Assembly (NCBI GenBank): GCA_016647705.1
Contig: JAENRU010000084.1
Coordinates: 141,001-205,000, forward strand
From: Eucommia ulmoides
Lineage: Eukaryota > Streptophyta > Magnoliopsida > Garryales > Eucommiaceae
Length of the DNA: 64,000 nt
Reading direction: 5' to 3'
The notes beneath the pieces were generated by a model. The model was given only the letters and a program-made list of their open reading frames with translations. It did no database searches and was not told where the DNA came from. Shown here piece by piece: positions 12,330-25,315 of this stretch. Within the stretch, counting starts at the first letter, position 1. Each line of letters begins with the position of its first letter. The translations under genes were made by a program, and so were the position numbers.

Positions 12330-13830
12330 TTAATACGGTGTATTAAAGGTTGAGGAATAAAAAAAAAAAATTAAAAAATGAGCTAAAATATCACCAAACC
12401 TTTGAAGCAACCTCACTTTCCAAAAAAAGATGTTGGATATTTTCAGTGTAACGAAAGAAACAGCATCGACAGCCCAATACCAAAAACACTCCCATTTTTG
12501 AGATGATATCATTAACTGCAAGTTTGTTCTTCAAAAGCCGCCACATGAAAATCTTGATTTTCAAAGGAAATCCATACTCCAAAGATTATAATAAAGATCA
12601 ATCAGGATTACCTCACTGGTAATAGCCCTCTAAGAAGATTTAATGGAGAAGACTCCATTATTACTCGGAAGCCAAAAGAGAGAATCAGATTTTGATGACA
12701 ATACTTGGAAGAAGCCATCCAAGAAGTCCTGAGCATCATCTTCCAAATCTGGGGATATCCATTCCTTATCCTGTAAGCAAATTTTGACAAAAGACAATGA
12801 GTTGGTAAAATGGAGATCCTTAGCTAGGATACCAAGGCCCCAATCATCATGCCAAAAAGTAGGTAGCTCGCCATTGCCAACTTTCCATCTCGATAAATGC
12901 ATAAAAGTATTTTTCGCCGACAATATATCTTTCCAAATCTTAGAACTCTATGATCTGGCCACAATGATAACAGGAGATTATTAGTGTATTTGGAGCGCAT
13001 AAAATCACACCAGAGAGACTTTTCTTTTAGTAGTGACCAAATCTGTTTGAGAGAAAAAGTCAGTTTCATATCCTTTAGATTATGAAGACCAAGACCGCCG
13101 AAAGAAGTATCTTGACAGATTTTATGCTAAGCCATCCAGTGAATTTTCTTACTTGAATCTGAGTGGCCCCAAACAAAATTCGCAAACATGGATTTCATAT
13201 CCTCTAAAATGCTATTACGAACACAAGTGGATGCCAAAAGATAAAGAGAGAAGAAAGATAAAACATACTTTAGAAGAACAAGTTTACCTCTACTAGATAG
13301 AAGCTTAGCATTCCACCCATTGACTTTCTTAGACACTTTCTTGATAAGACCAACAAAGTCACTCGCTTTAAGATGACCATAGGTAAGGGGCACTTCAAGG
13401 TAAGTACAAGGAAAACTACCTTTACTAAAACCTGTAGAAAGACCAATAGCCAGACGACGCGCATTAGGACAGTTGTGATGCAAATAGAAATTACTTTTTG
13501 GAGCACTCACAAGTTGACCAGAGGACAATTGATACTCTTCAGGAACCTACATTAAATTTCTAATACTGCTAGAACCTCCGTTGCAAAAAATAAGGGTATC
13601 ATCTGCAAACATCAAATGAGAAACCAGAGGATTACATCTTTTAGTTACAAAAAGTTGAACCCGTCCATCTATCATGGAACGATAGATATTTCGATTAAGA
13701 ACCTCTTGAGCCAAGATAAACAGTAAAGGAGAAATAGGGTCGCCTTAATGTAATCCTCTAGACGCAGGAAACCAACCCTTATAGACCCCTTGAAACACTA
13801 CTGAGAAATAAGTCGAGTCAAAACAGCTAG
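12330..13830 (-). pseudogene. LINE reverse transcriptase (C-terminal part) and zf-RVT remnant
   Basis: Reading leftwards on the minus strand: a GDPISPLLFILAQEVL motif (about 13713-13744) preceded by an in-frame TAA (13745-13747), then the catalytic FADDTLIF motif (F-A-D-D at 13598-13609). After these come C-terminal RT sequence (13528-13127 and 13069-12630) and a zf-RVT-like segment with FPLKIKIFMWRLLKNKL (about 12582-12391). The pieces fall in different frames, with at least four breaks. Fingers and palm N-terminal motifs and the endonuclease are absent, so this is a partial, inactive ORF2. Confidence 0.82.
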
Positions 13831-13893
13831 AAGTAGCTGTGTTTTCTCCCCCCTCATATATTCGCAAATGGAACTTGGAGAACTTGAATTAGA

Positions 13894-15075
13894 TCATTTT
13901 CCCCAAACATTCATTAGATTATCTATCTGACCTGAAGCCAACTGGACTGTAACATCCATAACTGCTGAAGGTTTAACAACGACTAGATCTATAGCCGCCG
14001 AAGCTACTATTGCGTTGACCGGATCTGTAGCCCCTGAAGCTGCTGTTGCGTTGACCTTGTCTGCTGGAATAGGGTCAGAGGGTGAGGCCCCCTCCTCTGT
14101 AAAACCACTCTCATGAACAATATTCTGATTAACGTCGGAAGGATCAGAAGTAAGGGCTTGAATGGAAGAAACCTCCTTAGAAGAGGGTTGGGTTTTCCAC
14201 AAAGCCTTGTTATACCATTTTTTTGAGTTTTTGGACATTGTTTTACCTATATCCATTACATTACCTTTTTCGACTGTCTTCGTCAACAATTCTAGATTTT
14301 TTCGACGGCATATTTCCAAGGAATGACCCTGAATATTGCAAAAAGAACAAAAGGATAGGAGACGTTCGTAAACAACTTCCAGAGAGAATCCATCTTGCTT
14401 ACCAGTCCAAATTTTGGGCAGCAAATGCTTTGAGAGATTGACCTTAACACAAACTCTAGTGAAATTCAATCTCGTCAAGGTTAAAGTGGTGGAATCAATA
14501 GTAACAACCTTATCAATCATGCTTGCGATAACTTTAAAAATTTATGGAACAAAATAGTTAATTGGCAGTTTTGGAAATTGAATCCTAATTGGAAGAATTG
14601 AGGCATTGGTTCTCGAATTAAATGCTTTATTCCAATGAAAAATTTTATAGTAGAAACCCTTGATAACGTTTACCTCGCGGGATAGAATCTTGATCAGATC
14701 TTTATCGTCGAGGAAGTAAAGAAGAAACATTTTTGAATCAATCACACCCATGGAGTACTAATCGGAAAGGCTCCAGTTCCTAATCTCAGTCTGAATTTCT
14801 TCTAGTGCAAGGTAGCCAAACTGAAACTGGAGAACAACAGCGTTATCAGACAGAGCTTCTGATTGGGTCAACGTTGCTGCAGAGAAAGAAACGGCTAGCA
14901 TTTCATCTTTCGTGTAGGTACGTGAGTCCACCTCGATAAACAGAAGGCACACTGCACTCTGAAGAGTTGCTGCATAGGATCGGATGAAGCCTGTGTCTTG
15001 AGAAGGCTGTGGAAGCACCTTCAAGACATAAGACATGGCCGCAAACAAAACAGATCCCCGCAGAACAAAAATCAC
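13894..15075 (-). pseudogene. LINE ORF1 (DUF4283 / CCHC zinc-knuckle gag-like)
   Basis: A single reading frame of about 394 codons is broken by two in-frame stops (near 14758 and 14542). The C-terminal part has a zinc knuckle C-x2-C-x4-H-x4-C (CSFCNIQGHSLEIC). The upstream part resembles the DUF4283 RNA-binding region of plant LINE ORF1. After the knuckle comes a low-complexity Ala/Val/Asp-rich tail. In an active LINE this protein binds the element RNA. The two stops make this copy non-functional. It is followed after a short spacer by the truncated RT. Confidence 0.8.
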
Positions 15076-17242
15076 GCAGGGAAGTTATCTCCGCAAATCA
15101 CCACAATTGAACAGCCATCGCAAATCAAAAAACAAAATCGCAATCACCGCAAATCAGATCAACAGTTATCGCAAAACACATCAAACCTTCGTCGTAAGTC
15201 ACCGCAACTCACTGCAATCACCCTCAATCCAGTTAGTGATTGCGAATGAAAAATAGATCACCACAACGTAAGGAAACCGAGCAGAAATCGCCGGTGAAAT
15301 CTCGAAATCAGCGTTGTCGGAGAAGAAACAATCCCAAAATTTTGCCAATCAAATAATCGCCAAACAGATAAACTGATCAACGTCGCCTGATCAGAGAACA
15401 AAGAAGCAAAACACCACCGGTGTTTGACTGCCAAACTATGAGATCACGAAAGGAAATCGCCCGAAATTGAAATCGCTCGAGAAGGAACGAAGTCGCCGGT
15501 GAGATCTCAAAATAAAATCACTAGAAATCGAAAATTGCCGGAGAAGGAGCGCGTCTCCTGTAAGACAAAGCCGCCAATGAATAGCGACCGCAATGAAAAC
15601 ACCGCCGGTGGACGGTAAGCGTGAGCTGTCCAGACAAGCGACGACGACTAAAGAACTTACGGCACTAGGGTTATCAAAACTCAGAAAATTCATCATATTT
15701 ACCCTTACATATATAGGAAGAAATCGTAATTCTCCATTTTATTTTTCATTTTCAACCTATCTTATTCTTTCCTCTTTCTCTCTCTCGGCTGAATAGCCGC
15801 TGAACCCATCTCTTGCCACCATCATTCTTCTTCTTCATCACCATCATTGGCTTCCTCCATCTGATAATGTCACCGCCACCTATGCTCCGCTCGTCATTCA
15901 TCATCTTCTACTTTGCCCGCTGACATGTCATGCTCGTCTTGCTCCATCAAATGAAAACGATGACGATGCATGTGATCTTCTTGTTGTTCATCTTCGTCTA
16001 CCATGCTTGTTGTGCTCGCCGTTGCCACCGATGCTCATATTGGTCTATCCGATGCCACCGGCCCTCCGTTGCCGCTGCCTGTGCTCTGCTCGTTGTCTTC
16101 TTCCTCAACCTCCCTCCCTCTCTCTCTGATTTGGAAAATTCCAGATTAGGATTTTTTAGATCTAGAAAGTTCCAGATTTGAGAATTCCAAATATGGATTT
16201 TTCCAGATTTAGTCGTTCATGTGAATGTTCTAGTTGGTCGTCATGAATTTCAAATCTGTCAATGTTCATGTGATTTTCTAATTGATTTCGTGATGTTTTT
16301 GTTTATAATTGATGGGTTTTTTTTTTGTTCGTCTTAGTTTTTTTTAATGTTTTTTAATTTGTTTTTTGCAAATATTTGCATCGTTTTTTAGATTTGTTTT
16401 GATTTTGTTGGTCTTTTTTTTTTTTTTTTGTTGAGTTTTTGTGGTTATTTCATTCTGCATGTTCTTTTTGTTGATTTCTCAATAAATATTCATATCGATT
16501 GGGTTTTTAGTGAATGTTCATTGTGGTTTTGTGGATGTTGATATTGACTTTTAGTTTTCGGGGTGAATATGTCATTGTTGTTAGTGAATGTTCATATGGT
16601 TTGTGTTTTTGTTGACTTTGTATTTTTCTAAGTGAATGTTAACATGGTTAACTGAAAATGTTCACACTGGTTGTTTTTCATTGATCTTAGCATTTTTCAA
16701 ATTTTTTTATTCGGTTTGGTTTTTGCTAAATGTTCATACCGAGTTTATATTTTTTTTGTAGATCTTAGGGTTTGTTTTCAATGTGATTTTTTTTTCTTTG
16801 TTGTTTTTAGATTTATTTTTTCAAATTATAGTGTGAATTATCATAACACAGAACATGAATGTTCTATTCTTGTAGATTTTTTTAATATATGAAAAGAATA
16901 TAAAATAGAAGAACGTGTGTACATAATAAAAATGTAATTTGTTTACATAAAAAATGTGAACATTCACAACTGAACCATCAGTATTAAAATGTATTAAGAT
17001 ATTTAAAATTAGTAAATAAAAATGTGAATGTTCACGGCCACATGTATTTTACATAGTATATTTTATGTGAATAATGAAGAAAAAAATATATGGCCAAAGA
17101 GCAAAAACTTATTCTCTAAAACACATATGAGGGCTAAAAACCTTATTATAGTAGTATAGGTCTATTTTATAATTTGTATATCTCTAGAGGAGTCAAAAAT
17201 AAAATTCCAAATATTGACTAAATAATAAAATTCCATATATTA

Positions 17243-18528
17243 CTAATATTATTAGTTTAAAGAATCACGAAATATATTACTAATATCTACCCAAAACAAA
17301 CGTAATATGATTGAGAAATCTTTCAGCCTTAAATTTTATATTTTTGTTTTGTTTTGATTTTTAATTTATAATTTTGATTAAATGTAAATTTTAATAAATT
17401 ATATTTAGTTTTTGTTTAAAGAAACCAAAAATATTGATATAATTTTCATTTTCTATACCAATTTCTCTATTTTTATTTTTATTTTTCTCTTCGCATCTGC
17501 AATTATAATTCATAATAAGCTCTAAATGCAACTTGCAAATGAAAATATTGATAAATTATTTTTTGTAACTAATGCTTTTAATTTTTTGTAAACAAAATTT
17601 CCTCCGTCATGTCAAAATTATAAGATCTATTATCTGACTTCTTGGGACAAATTTGAAAAAAAATATTTAATTTACTTTTTTTTTCCTTGATATTATAGTA
17701 GTTTGTTTTTATTTAAATACCAAAAATATTGGTTAGGTATTTGCAGATTAAAAATTGATTTTTTCTTTTTTTTTCAATCAAGTAGATATCATCACATATC
17801 TTTGTTCTCGTTTCATATCTATCCACAACAAGATCAAAATGTTACCGGGGGCGAAGAAATCTACATGAATTGTTTTTGAATTATTCAACTTGGAAATACA
17901 GAATTTTACCTTCATTAGGAGTTTGTTAAAATTTATAATCTCAATTGACCATGTATCCCAAATATTTGAGATCCAGAAACAAACAATGACCATGTCCACT
18001 TCAAAATAATAATAATAATAATTACACTTTACCCCCTTCTAGTTTGGTTAATTTGCACTTATCCCCTGTAGTTTAAACATCGTCACTTACAACCCCTGTG
18101 GTCAGATTTTCAAACCATTTACCCCCTGATATAGGGGGGCTAAGTGCACCAAATATCTAACCATAGGGGGGGTGAGTGGCAATTTTCAAACCCACAAGGA
18201 AATAAGTGCAAATTGACTAAACCACAGAGGGTAAAGTGTAATTAACCCTAATAATAATAATGCAAATTAGAAATACATTTGACCCGATGATGCACTTTGA
18301 TTTTCAAAAGTAAGAAGTAAAGGAAGTTGAGGTTGGATCTGCCTTGGGGTTTTCCACGAAAAACTCGTGCTTTCCACTTTATTTTGTCATTTGTTTTTAT
18401 CTTGATTAATATCTGTGGGTATTAATTACGAATTTTGATCCCCTCAAAACATCTTTCTCGTTTAAATGATGAATTGCTCTATCCAATATCCCTAAAATTA
18501 GTCACAACGCGGTTCACAAAATATATTA
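17243..18528. repeat. Tandem repeat unit U1, unit 2
   Basis: Counterpart of 1481-2582 and 51277-52080. It ends with the shared GGTTCACAAAATATATTA (to 18528) and differs from the other copies mainly by the MITE at 18021-18249. No gene is seen. Confidence 0.65.
18021..18249. mobile_element. MITE with long terminal inverted repeats
   Basis: A ~230-bp insert lies within the (TAA)n tract of U1. Its two ends are inverted copies of each other over about 45 bp: the left begins TTACACTTTACCCCC and the right end, read in reverse complement, begins TTACACTTTACCCTC. Both continue with a ...TTAATTTGCACTTA-like stretch. The corresponding positions in the other copies (about 2205-2225 and 51690-51715) have only the (TAA)n tract, so this is a clean insertion. 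The duplication cannot be sized because the target is a microsatellite. No coding capacity. Confidence 0.75.
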
Positions 18529-18927
18529 CTACAATTATTAGTTAAGGGAATCTCAAAATATATTACCAATATTTACACAAACGTAGAATGATCGAGAAGT
18601 CTTCCGGCCTTAAATTTTATATGTTTTTATGCTTTGATTTTTTGTATATAATTTTAGTTAGATTTAAATTTCTCATTAAACTATATTTAGTTTTTATTTA
18701 AAGAAACTAATTATTTAGATAATTTGGATTTTCTATACCAATTTCTCTATTTGTTTTTCCCCTCCTCACATTTACAATTATAATTCATAATAAGCTCTAA
18801 ACATAAAAATATTAATAAATTATTTGTTGTGACTTATGTTTTTAATTTTTTTCATGCCAGCCACAAAATTTTCTCCGTCATATCAAAATTATTAGATCTA
18901 CTGTGTGGTTGCTTGGGACAAATTTGG

Positions 18928-18930
<3 letters not shown>

Positions 18931-18990
<60 letters not shown>
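18931..18990. repeat. (AT)n microsatellite over the Helitron 1 start
   Basis: About 30 uninterrupted AT dinucleotides run into the TTTATAAATCA that follows the 5' TCTA of this Helitron family. Expansion at the A/T insertion site seems to have overwritten the terminal TC. Confidence 0.85.
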
Positions 18991-18995
<5 letters not shown>

Positions 18996-19379
18996 AATCA
19001 GGACATATTTACATTTTGAGACATTTTGAGCCGTCAGATCGAATATCTGACGGCTGAGATTACATTTTTGAGAGATTTTATATTTGAGACATTTTAGGCC
19101 ATTGGATCGATATCCAACGAACAAAATTAAATGATACCAGTAGACATTTTTTGCCATCCGATCAGATTAGATCAATGGTTGATATTTTTTGATCATTTTT
19201 GACCGTGAGATCGTTTCGATCCAACGGTTGTGGTTGACTATTTTTTTTTTAAAATCTCTCAAGTCACAACACTATAGTTTCTCTATCTACAAATAAATCC
19301 CCCAAATCTCTCACAATCCCGCCAAAATCGCAACAGCCTAATTTGCTCTCTCAAATCTTTTATATAGCCATCTCCATTC

Positions 19380-20460
19380 CCAAAGCGTGAGCTCCACCTT
19401 ACCTCTTCAGATCATCCCAATCCTCACAATCCCAACCGCCGTCGCCGCTACTGCCAGAGCACCACCTTGCCGTCGCCATCTCCATCGCTGTCACCAGACA
19501 TCGCCATCTCCATCGCGCCATCAACGCTATTGTCGAACCATCTCCATCGCCAGAAATCGGTTGTCGCTCCTCCTTTCTCATTCTCTCCCTCGCTCCCGCT
19601 GCCGTCCCCATGTTATTGTAAACCTCAATCCCTTGATTTTTCCGTATCCCCTTCCTCTCGCCCCTAAGCTTCACCATTCAGCCCGTCTCTCACTCTTCCT
19701 CTATCCATTCAGCCATCACCGGAAATCATCGTCGTCGTAGCCCTCCTAACGTCGCCGCTACAGCCGGCGCATCGCCATCGTCGTTTCCTACGCAGCAACC
19801 CTCTTCGTTCAGTCTTCGATTGATCCAGTTTTCGCCGGCGGTAAGACTCCCTTCTCTCAGATCCAGGTCAATAATTGATTCATCACTTTTGTCTTATACA
19901 AACCGTCAAAATTAGGGCTACAACTGCTCTTTGAATTCATCCCTAATTCCCTATCGTTCTACAGTCTCCACTCTCTCAATCTCGCCGCCCTCGCTGCCGC
20001 TTCAATCCGCCGTCTTCACTGCCACGATTTCTTCTCTCTGCAAATCCCTCCGTCGCCATCACAGTCAGTGGTCCCGGCTTCTCTCTGTTGCGCCAACACT
20101 GGGGTTCCCTCTTCAGGCGAAGGGTTTGCTCATTTCATCTCTTTCAACCACCAGGTATGTCCTCCATCCCTCTCTCTCACGTTCTTTGTCTTCTCTTCGT
20201 TCAAGCAATTGCACAGCCGTCCCTCTCAACTCTATCTCTTTCTCACTCTTGGCAGAGGACTTCTCCAGCCCTTATGACGCCGGTGCAATGGTGGTCAGCG
20301 GTGGCTGGCGATGACGGTGAAGATTGGAGATGGTTTCTCTCGGTGGTCCATCTATGGCACGCTCCAGATCTCGCCTCTCCCTCGCCACAGGTTCGCCCTT
20401 CTCCCTCTCTTACCTCTGGTTCTAAACTTGAGCCAATGCAGTGGACTGAGAATTAGAAGA
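19380..20460 (+). other. Helitron 1 cargo: GC/CT-rich leader-like region
   Basis: A CT- and GC-rich stretch stands out from the AT-rich surroundings and has several overlapping open frames (for example 19387-19740 and 19931-20314). The translations are Ser/Pro/Arg/Leu-rich and low in complexity, and I recognise none. Composition and position after the Helitron 5' end suggest a captured 5' UTR and first-exon region. It may not encode protein. Confidence 0.35.
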
Positions 20461-22228
20461 TTATAAGAAAAAGAAAGGTGCTTACCGTGGGCGGATCTAC
20501 GGCGGTTGAGTTGTCGAGGCACTAGCGATGGTGATGGCAACAGATTGGCCGATCAATGGACGAACGAATACCGATCAATGGATAACAGAAAAATGAAACA
20601 CATACATTTTCTATTTTCAGAAAAATGAAACACAAAAATGTTCCATCATTATTGTAAAGGTAAGATGTCTATTTTCTTTATTTCTCTTAATCTTTTGCAG
20701 ATCTCTAATACAAATCAAACACATACATTGAATTTAATGGTTAGAATTGCTTTTGAGAAAATGAAGGGTCTAGAACTTGAGATTAAATCTTTGATTTGAT
20801 TGAGAATTAGTTTTTCACCCCTTTCCCTTTTTGTTGTCTCTTGAACATATTTTACCAAAGGTAAATCTCTCCCTCTAAAGCACAACACTTATATTAAAAT
20901 TTTACGATGCAAACATTGTATGATCCATTTGCAGTCAAACATAAATTTGTGTATATGGAATTTTAGCATAGCATTGTATTATTCCCTTTCTTGCAAAAAT
21001 ATTGTTTTACATTCCTTTTTTGAATTTCCCAAATTAATTGCCAACTTTCAATTTTCAACTAACATAATTCATTACTTTTTCCAAAATAACGAAATCTTTG
21101 CAAGCAGATATGTTATGTTCAATTTCTTCAGGTAATAACTTCACTTATGAAGCACATTACATGATAGTGGGTGGGCATAAGTTCATATTTTGTTTTACAT
21201 GTGACTTTTTTTGTTGTTGTTTATTTTTTTTCTTTTTTGCATTAATTAATTGAGTTATTTAGTTGTTTCTTAGATTTTTGATTAATTGAATTGTTTAGTT
21301 ATTTAGTAAATTTGGGTCTACTGATATTTGGTTATTGCCATTAGAGAACCATTTATACATAATTTTTCTTATTAAAGGGTAAATTTTCTTTTTCAATTTA
21401 AATAGATAAATCTCCTTTACTTCTCATTATTATTCTCTTATAAAAAATATTTTTTTTCCAAAATAAATCATCTTTACTTTTCAAAATAATGGATTTATTT
21501 TCTCAAAATAAATAATTTAATTTTTTGTTCCTATCTAAACGGTATGTTCATTTTTATGAATATTTCTATGAAGTTTGAGAAATTTGAAAATTACTTATTA
21601 TATCTATTTGCTCTATTATTGGTGTTTAATTTAATTTAGGGATACTTGAGAACAGATCCGAGTTGTTCCCATATTATTGTTTTTGCTGAAAGTTTTCTTG
21701 AGAACAGAAACAAAAATCCTAACAGAAACACATAGGTTGTGTTTTTTTATTCTTTTTTTTTTGTTCCATATACGTTTCCAAATTTCTGTTTCTGGTCCAT
21801 GTTGGTTAGACGAGCTGGTTTGCTTTGTTATTTTGAACCAAATTTCTGTTTCTGTTATTATGGGAAGTGGGAACAAAATAAATTTGCTTTTGTTTAGTTC
21901 CTAGATTTTAAGAACAAAATTAATTATGAAAATTGATAAAATTTGATCCCAAAAGTCTTTATCTTTTCAATATTTTCTAGGAAAAGAAGTATTAAAGTGG
22001 CATTTGTTCAGTGTTTCTGTTCCAAAAAAGTGTATACCGAAATCTTGGAACAATCTGCTCTTATTGTTTACTAACATTAGTTTTTCTTGAATTACCAGTT
22101 CATCATACACACACATACATCACTTTTTGCCACGAGGAGATTCTTCTCGCGGAATTTCTTTAGGAATTTGGTTTTATGACACAGATATTTAATCTCATTA
22201 CTTTTTTTATTATTATTATAATTTGCAG

Positions 22229-22647
22229 TCCAAGGAGGAATCCGATTATATAATCAATCTTTGCAAAGCCTCATATGCAAAAGTTAACAGTTGTCGATAG
22301 TGAAACTGGCAAGAGTAGAGATAGTAAGTGTGCATTTTCTACCTCTCATTCCTGCCATTTCGCTTGGATTTGGAACTTGAACCTCTAAGTCTGTATCGTT
22401 TCATCCCCTTTCATTTACGTAATTGCGTACTTTTGATATTCGACATTCCTATCTTATGCAGAGTCCAGACAAACTCTTTTAATCAATTATGTTTGTGTTA
22501 TCAATTATGTGTGTGTTTTCGTTTATTCTATTATTTTTTATCTCTTTCAATAATTAGTTTTTGTCCTAAATTATGTTCTCAAGTATTTTTGTGTTATTTA
22601 CAGGTTTGACCTCAAGTAGAGATCCAGAGAATCGCGAAATTGAGAAG
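22229..22647 (+). other. Helitron 1 cargo: two phase-compatible exon-like segments
   Basis: Segment 22229-22323 follows TTTGCAG and precedes GTAAGT. Segment 22604-22647 follows TTTACAG and precedes GTATAG. Joined at these sites they keep one frame open across the junction (…VVDSETGKSRDS + LTSSRDPENREIEK). An upstream TAA lies in the same frame of the first segment. I do not recognise the protein; the segments could be captured exons of a host gene. Splice-site quality is the main evidence. Confidence 0.4.
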
Positions 22648-23422
22648 GTATAGATTTAATTTGTGTTTCAATGTTTCCAGATTGTATTGGTTTCATGCAA
22701 TAATCTGAAATAGTTTTGAGTTTAGTTGTTTTAGGTAAATGAATTTCTTCTCTTGGATGGTGGTGTTTGTGTATATTGTATAGACAATTGGTTGCATCGT
22801 GTTTAGCTGTATTTAAGATCTTTTAATTTCATTCATGTTGAATTAATTTCTTCGATGAGTATTTTGCGTTTTTGTTCTCAATTTTTTTTACGAAATTCTT
22901 CAGTTTAGACAGAAGACTTTTATGTTTTTAATTGTCAAAAAGGTGATGTTTGTTTAGTATTTTTGTTCCAAGTGATTGTCGAAAAAAACGCTTTTAATAG
23001 GCAAACGGTACCTAAGAAGAAGTTTTGGAAAAAAGAATTTTTTAAATTTCTTTTTCTGTTTTGTCTGTTCCTAGAGTTCTAATTGCTCATTTTCTATGCA
23101 ATATTAGTTTTTGATTAGTTTGCTTGCTATAGATTCAATTAGTTTTTTGTTTTTAATATTTTATATTTTTGGTTGCTTAATTTCTGTGTAGTATTTTTTT
23201 TTTATTTAACCATAAAGTTTCTATATTTTTTTGTTCTTATAGGTTTACATAATCTTGCATTATCTTCATTGTGCCAATGTAGTTAAATGAAATAAGTTAA
23301 AGCTGTTTGACGAAGAACAAAATTTGTCGTAGAGTGAGTTGTTTTCCTATTTTACATTGCAAAGCCAAAGTTCTTTTTCTTTTTGTATTTGTTTATTTTG
23401 TTTTGGTTTAACTCACGTTTAA

Positions 23423-23760
23423 TTGTAGTATTATTTTAATAGCTGAATATCTACGTTATTGGATACGATTGCGGTGTATTTGTAATGTAAATTGTTTGTT
23501 GATGATAACATTTGAATGATAATTATTGTTGACTTTTTTTACTAAAACATGTGTAAAATGTTATATAAAATTGGAGATTATATTTGAAATGAATCCTCTT
23601 AAATTGCATTTTTCATTAGGAAGTCATGGTATTATTTTAATAGTCGAATATCTGTGTTATTGTATATTAATTGTGTTGTATTTGGAATATACATTGTTTG
23701 TTGGTGATGGTATTTAAATGTTAATTATTATCGATGTTTAATAAAACAGGTTTATTTTGC
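23423..23760 (+). repeat. Internal copies of the Helitron 3' subterminal sequence
   Basis: Two tandem stretches (from about 23423 and about 23630) begin TATTATTTTAATAG and continue like the ~180 bp preceding the true 3' end (27018-27180). A third copy lies at 25316-25475. Neither of these two includes the terminal hairpin and CTAG. Confidence 0.6.
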
Positions 23761-24724
23761 ATTTTAATATACCATATTTGTTATGCAAAAAAACCATCAT
23801 TATAATAGTAACGAGGTTTTTCTATTTTTATTTTTTTAAGGCAAAACATGATTTTCTGACCCTTCTGCAGGCTATCCCTTATAAAGTCCACTAATAGAAT
23901 TTAATTAACAGACAATTATAAAATTGTGGAGGTCCAGATTATAATTGTCATCAATTTGCCTTCCCATAACTTAAAATTTTGTTTGCTTTAGAATTAGTTT
24001 ACGTCGACTATCATATGGTATGATGGATTATGTTTTGACAGATGATTTTCTGTGATTGTGATTCATGATCGTCGAATCATTGTCTGTGGAGTTGGGATAT
24101 GAAATCGGTGATTGCACTTTATTTGTGATCAATGGCGTGAGATATGAAGGTTATCATCACTTGGCAAAGAACTCTTATCTTTGATTCTATATATTGGTTT
24201 TAGATCTGGGAGAGCATAGAAGTGGTTGAGACATATAATTTAATATCCAATTGACAACTTCTCTACCTTTTTTTTGTGTGTTCTATTTTGTTAGATTTTA
24301 CCATTTTTCGGGTTTATTTTGCATTTCAATATACCATATTTGTTTTTTCTCATAAATTTTTCTCATTTATTTGTTTTCTTAACATGTGGTATTTCGAAGT
24401 AGTTGGAGATTCAAGGTGTCCCATATCTGACACTTGATGGCAAACAATGACCGGTGGTTTCATGGTAATACTATTTGTTGCAGCGGTCTTTTGTTTAAAA
24501 ATTTCTGACAACCATTGTTATGGTAAAAAATATCCAGTAAATACATACAATTGTAGTCCAATCCTCTATTTGTTGATTTCTTTTGTTCGTTTGTTTTTTG
24601 TTTTTTTCCCCCTTTTGTGTCTTTGTACTGTCTTTTTAATTATTGAGAAGGGTCTATTGGTTTTCAACTTCGAAAAAGTAGGTTATTTTTATATTTTTTG
24701 ACAGTGTTCTAGATTTTTTTTTCC

Positions 24725-24895
24725 CGACGAGGTGGTTCCACACACCATCATCATAAACTCGGGGTTTCACGACAATGTGTTTTGGAAGAACATCAGGCAC
24801 ATCGTGAGGGAGGTAGACTACACGTTGACGTTATGGTCTGAAATGCTGGAGGGGGTGAGGCAGAACAACATGCAATTCAATTATAGAGGGGTGAT
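24725..24895 (+). pseudogene. Helitron 1 cargo: coding-like fragment, possibly hAT transposase
   Basis: A GC-richer island within AT-rich DNA is open for about 57 codons (VVPHTIIINSGFHDNVFWKN followed by IRHIVREVDYTLTLWSEML). The FW(K)x..IV....L pattern loosely resembles the region between DUF659 and the C-terminal dimerisation domain of plant hAT transposases, but the usual KPAMGYIYE motif is absent. I give only a weak family suggestion; it is a short fragment in any case. Confidence 0.3.
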
Positions 24896-25315
24896 TTCCA
24901 GAATTTTTTATTCTGCTCCCAGATTTTTTATTATATTTTTGGTGTGATGCGGTGCATGCAGTTGAATTAGAGGTACGATTTTTGAATTTTTTTATTTTGT
25001 TCCTAGATTTTTTTATTATGTTTTTGGTTCTCCTAGGCTTTTTTCGCATTGACTCCAAAGTTCAAGTGGTTATTGATTAAATACTTCTCTTTTTACTAAC
25101 AGATGAATGTCAAGCAAAAAATGATCACTTGGAAGTGCTTGCACACCAAACACTCTTTCATCTTCTCACAAGTTGCAAGGTTTCAAATGTTTATCAAGTA
25201 AGGTTTCAAAAAATAAAAAGTCATTATTAAATGATTAAGTGTGATCAACGATTGAATTTTAGGTTGTTGAGTACAAATTCGAAATGATTTTTGTTTTAAT
25301 CTTTTGAGTTGTGTG

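Larger units (their letters stand above)
11412..15693 (-). mobile_element. LINE (non-LTR retrotransposon), internally deleted
   Basis: A 4282-bp insert sits in T1, flanked by the 13-bp duplication CATATTTACCCTT (11399-11411 and 15694-15706). Copies at 1-30 and 42485-42520 supply the empty site. On the minus strand it has, in order, a GC-rich 5' UTR (15693-15076), ORF1 (15075-13894), an ORF2 remnant (13830-11588), and a 3' UTR ending in an A-run next to the duplication (11412-11419). The apurinic endonuclease and the first part of reverse transcriptase are missing: RT begins only about 60 bp after the ORF1 stop, where about 2 kb would be expected. The element is dead. Confidence 0.88.
11267..17234. 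mobile_element. TIR element T1, copy 2 (split by a LINE)
   Basis: This is the complete T1 copy. The left end GGTTATTATTATTTAGCCCT starts at 11268 and the right end ...AATAATAAAATTCC finishes at 17234. It is flanked by exact 8-bp duplications ATATATTA (11259-11266 and 17235-17242). Subtracting the LINE and its target duplication leaves about 1.67 kb. The body is a CT-rich exon-like part (about 15700-16200) followed by a T-rich part. No transposase was found. The same insertion site is occupied in unit 3, so T1 inserted before the duplication. Confidence 0.65.

Noticed and set aside
18852-19157. Minus-strand ORF with a long Ile-Tyr run
   Set aside because: Produced by translating the (AT)n microsatellite at the Helitron junction.
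19387-19740. 117-codon Ser/Pro/Arg/Leu-rich ORF
   Set aside because: Low complexity in CT-rich DNA with a similar-sized antisense frame; no recognisable domain, so not annotated as a gene.
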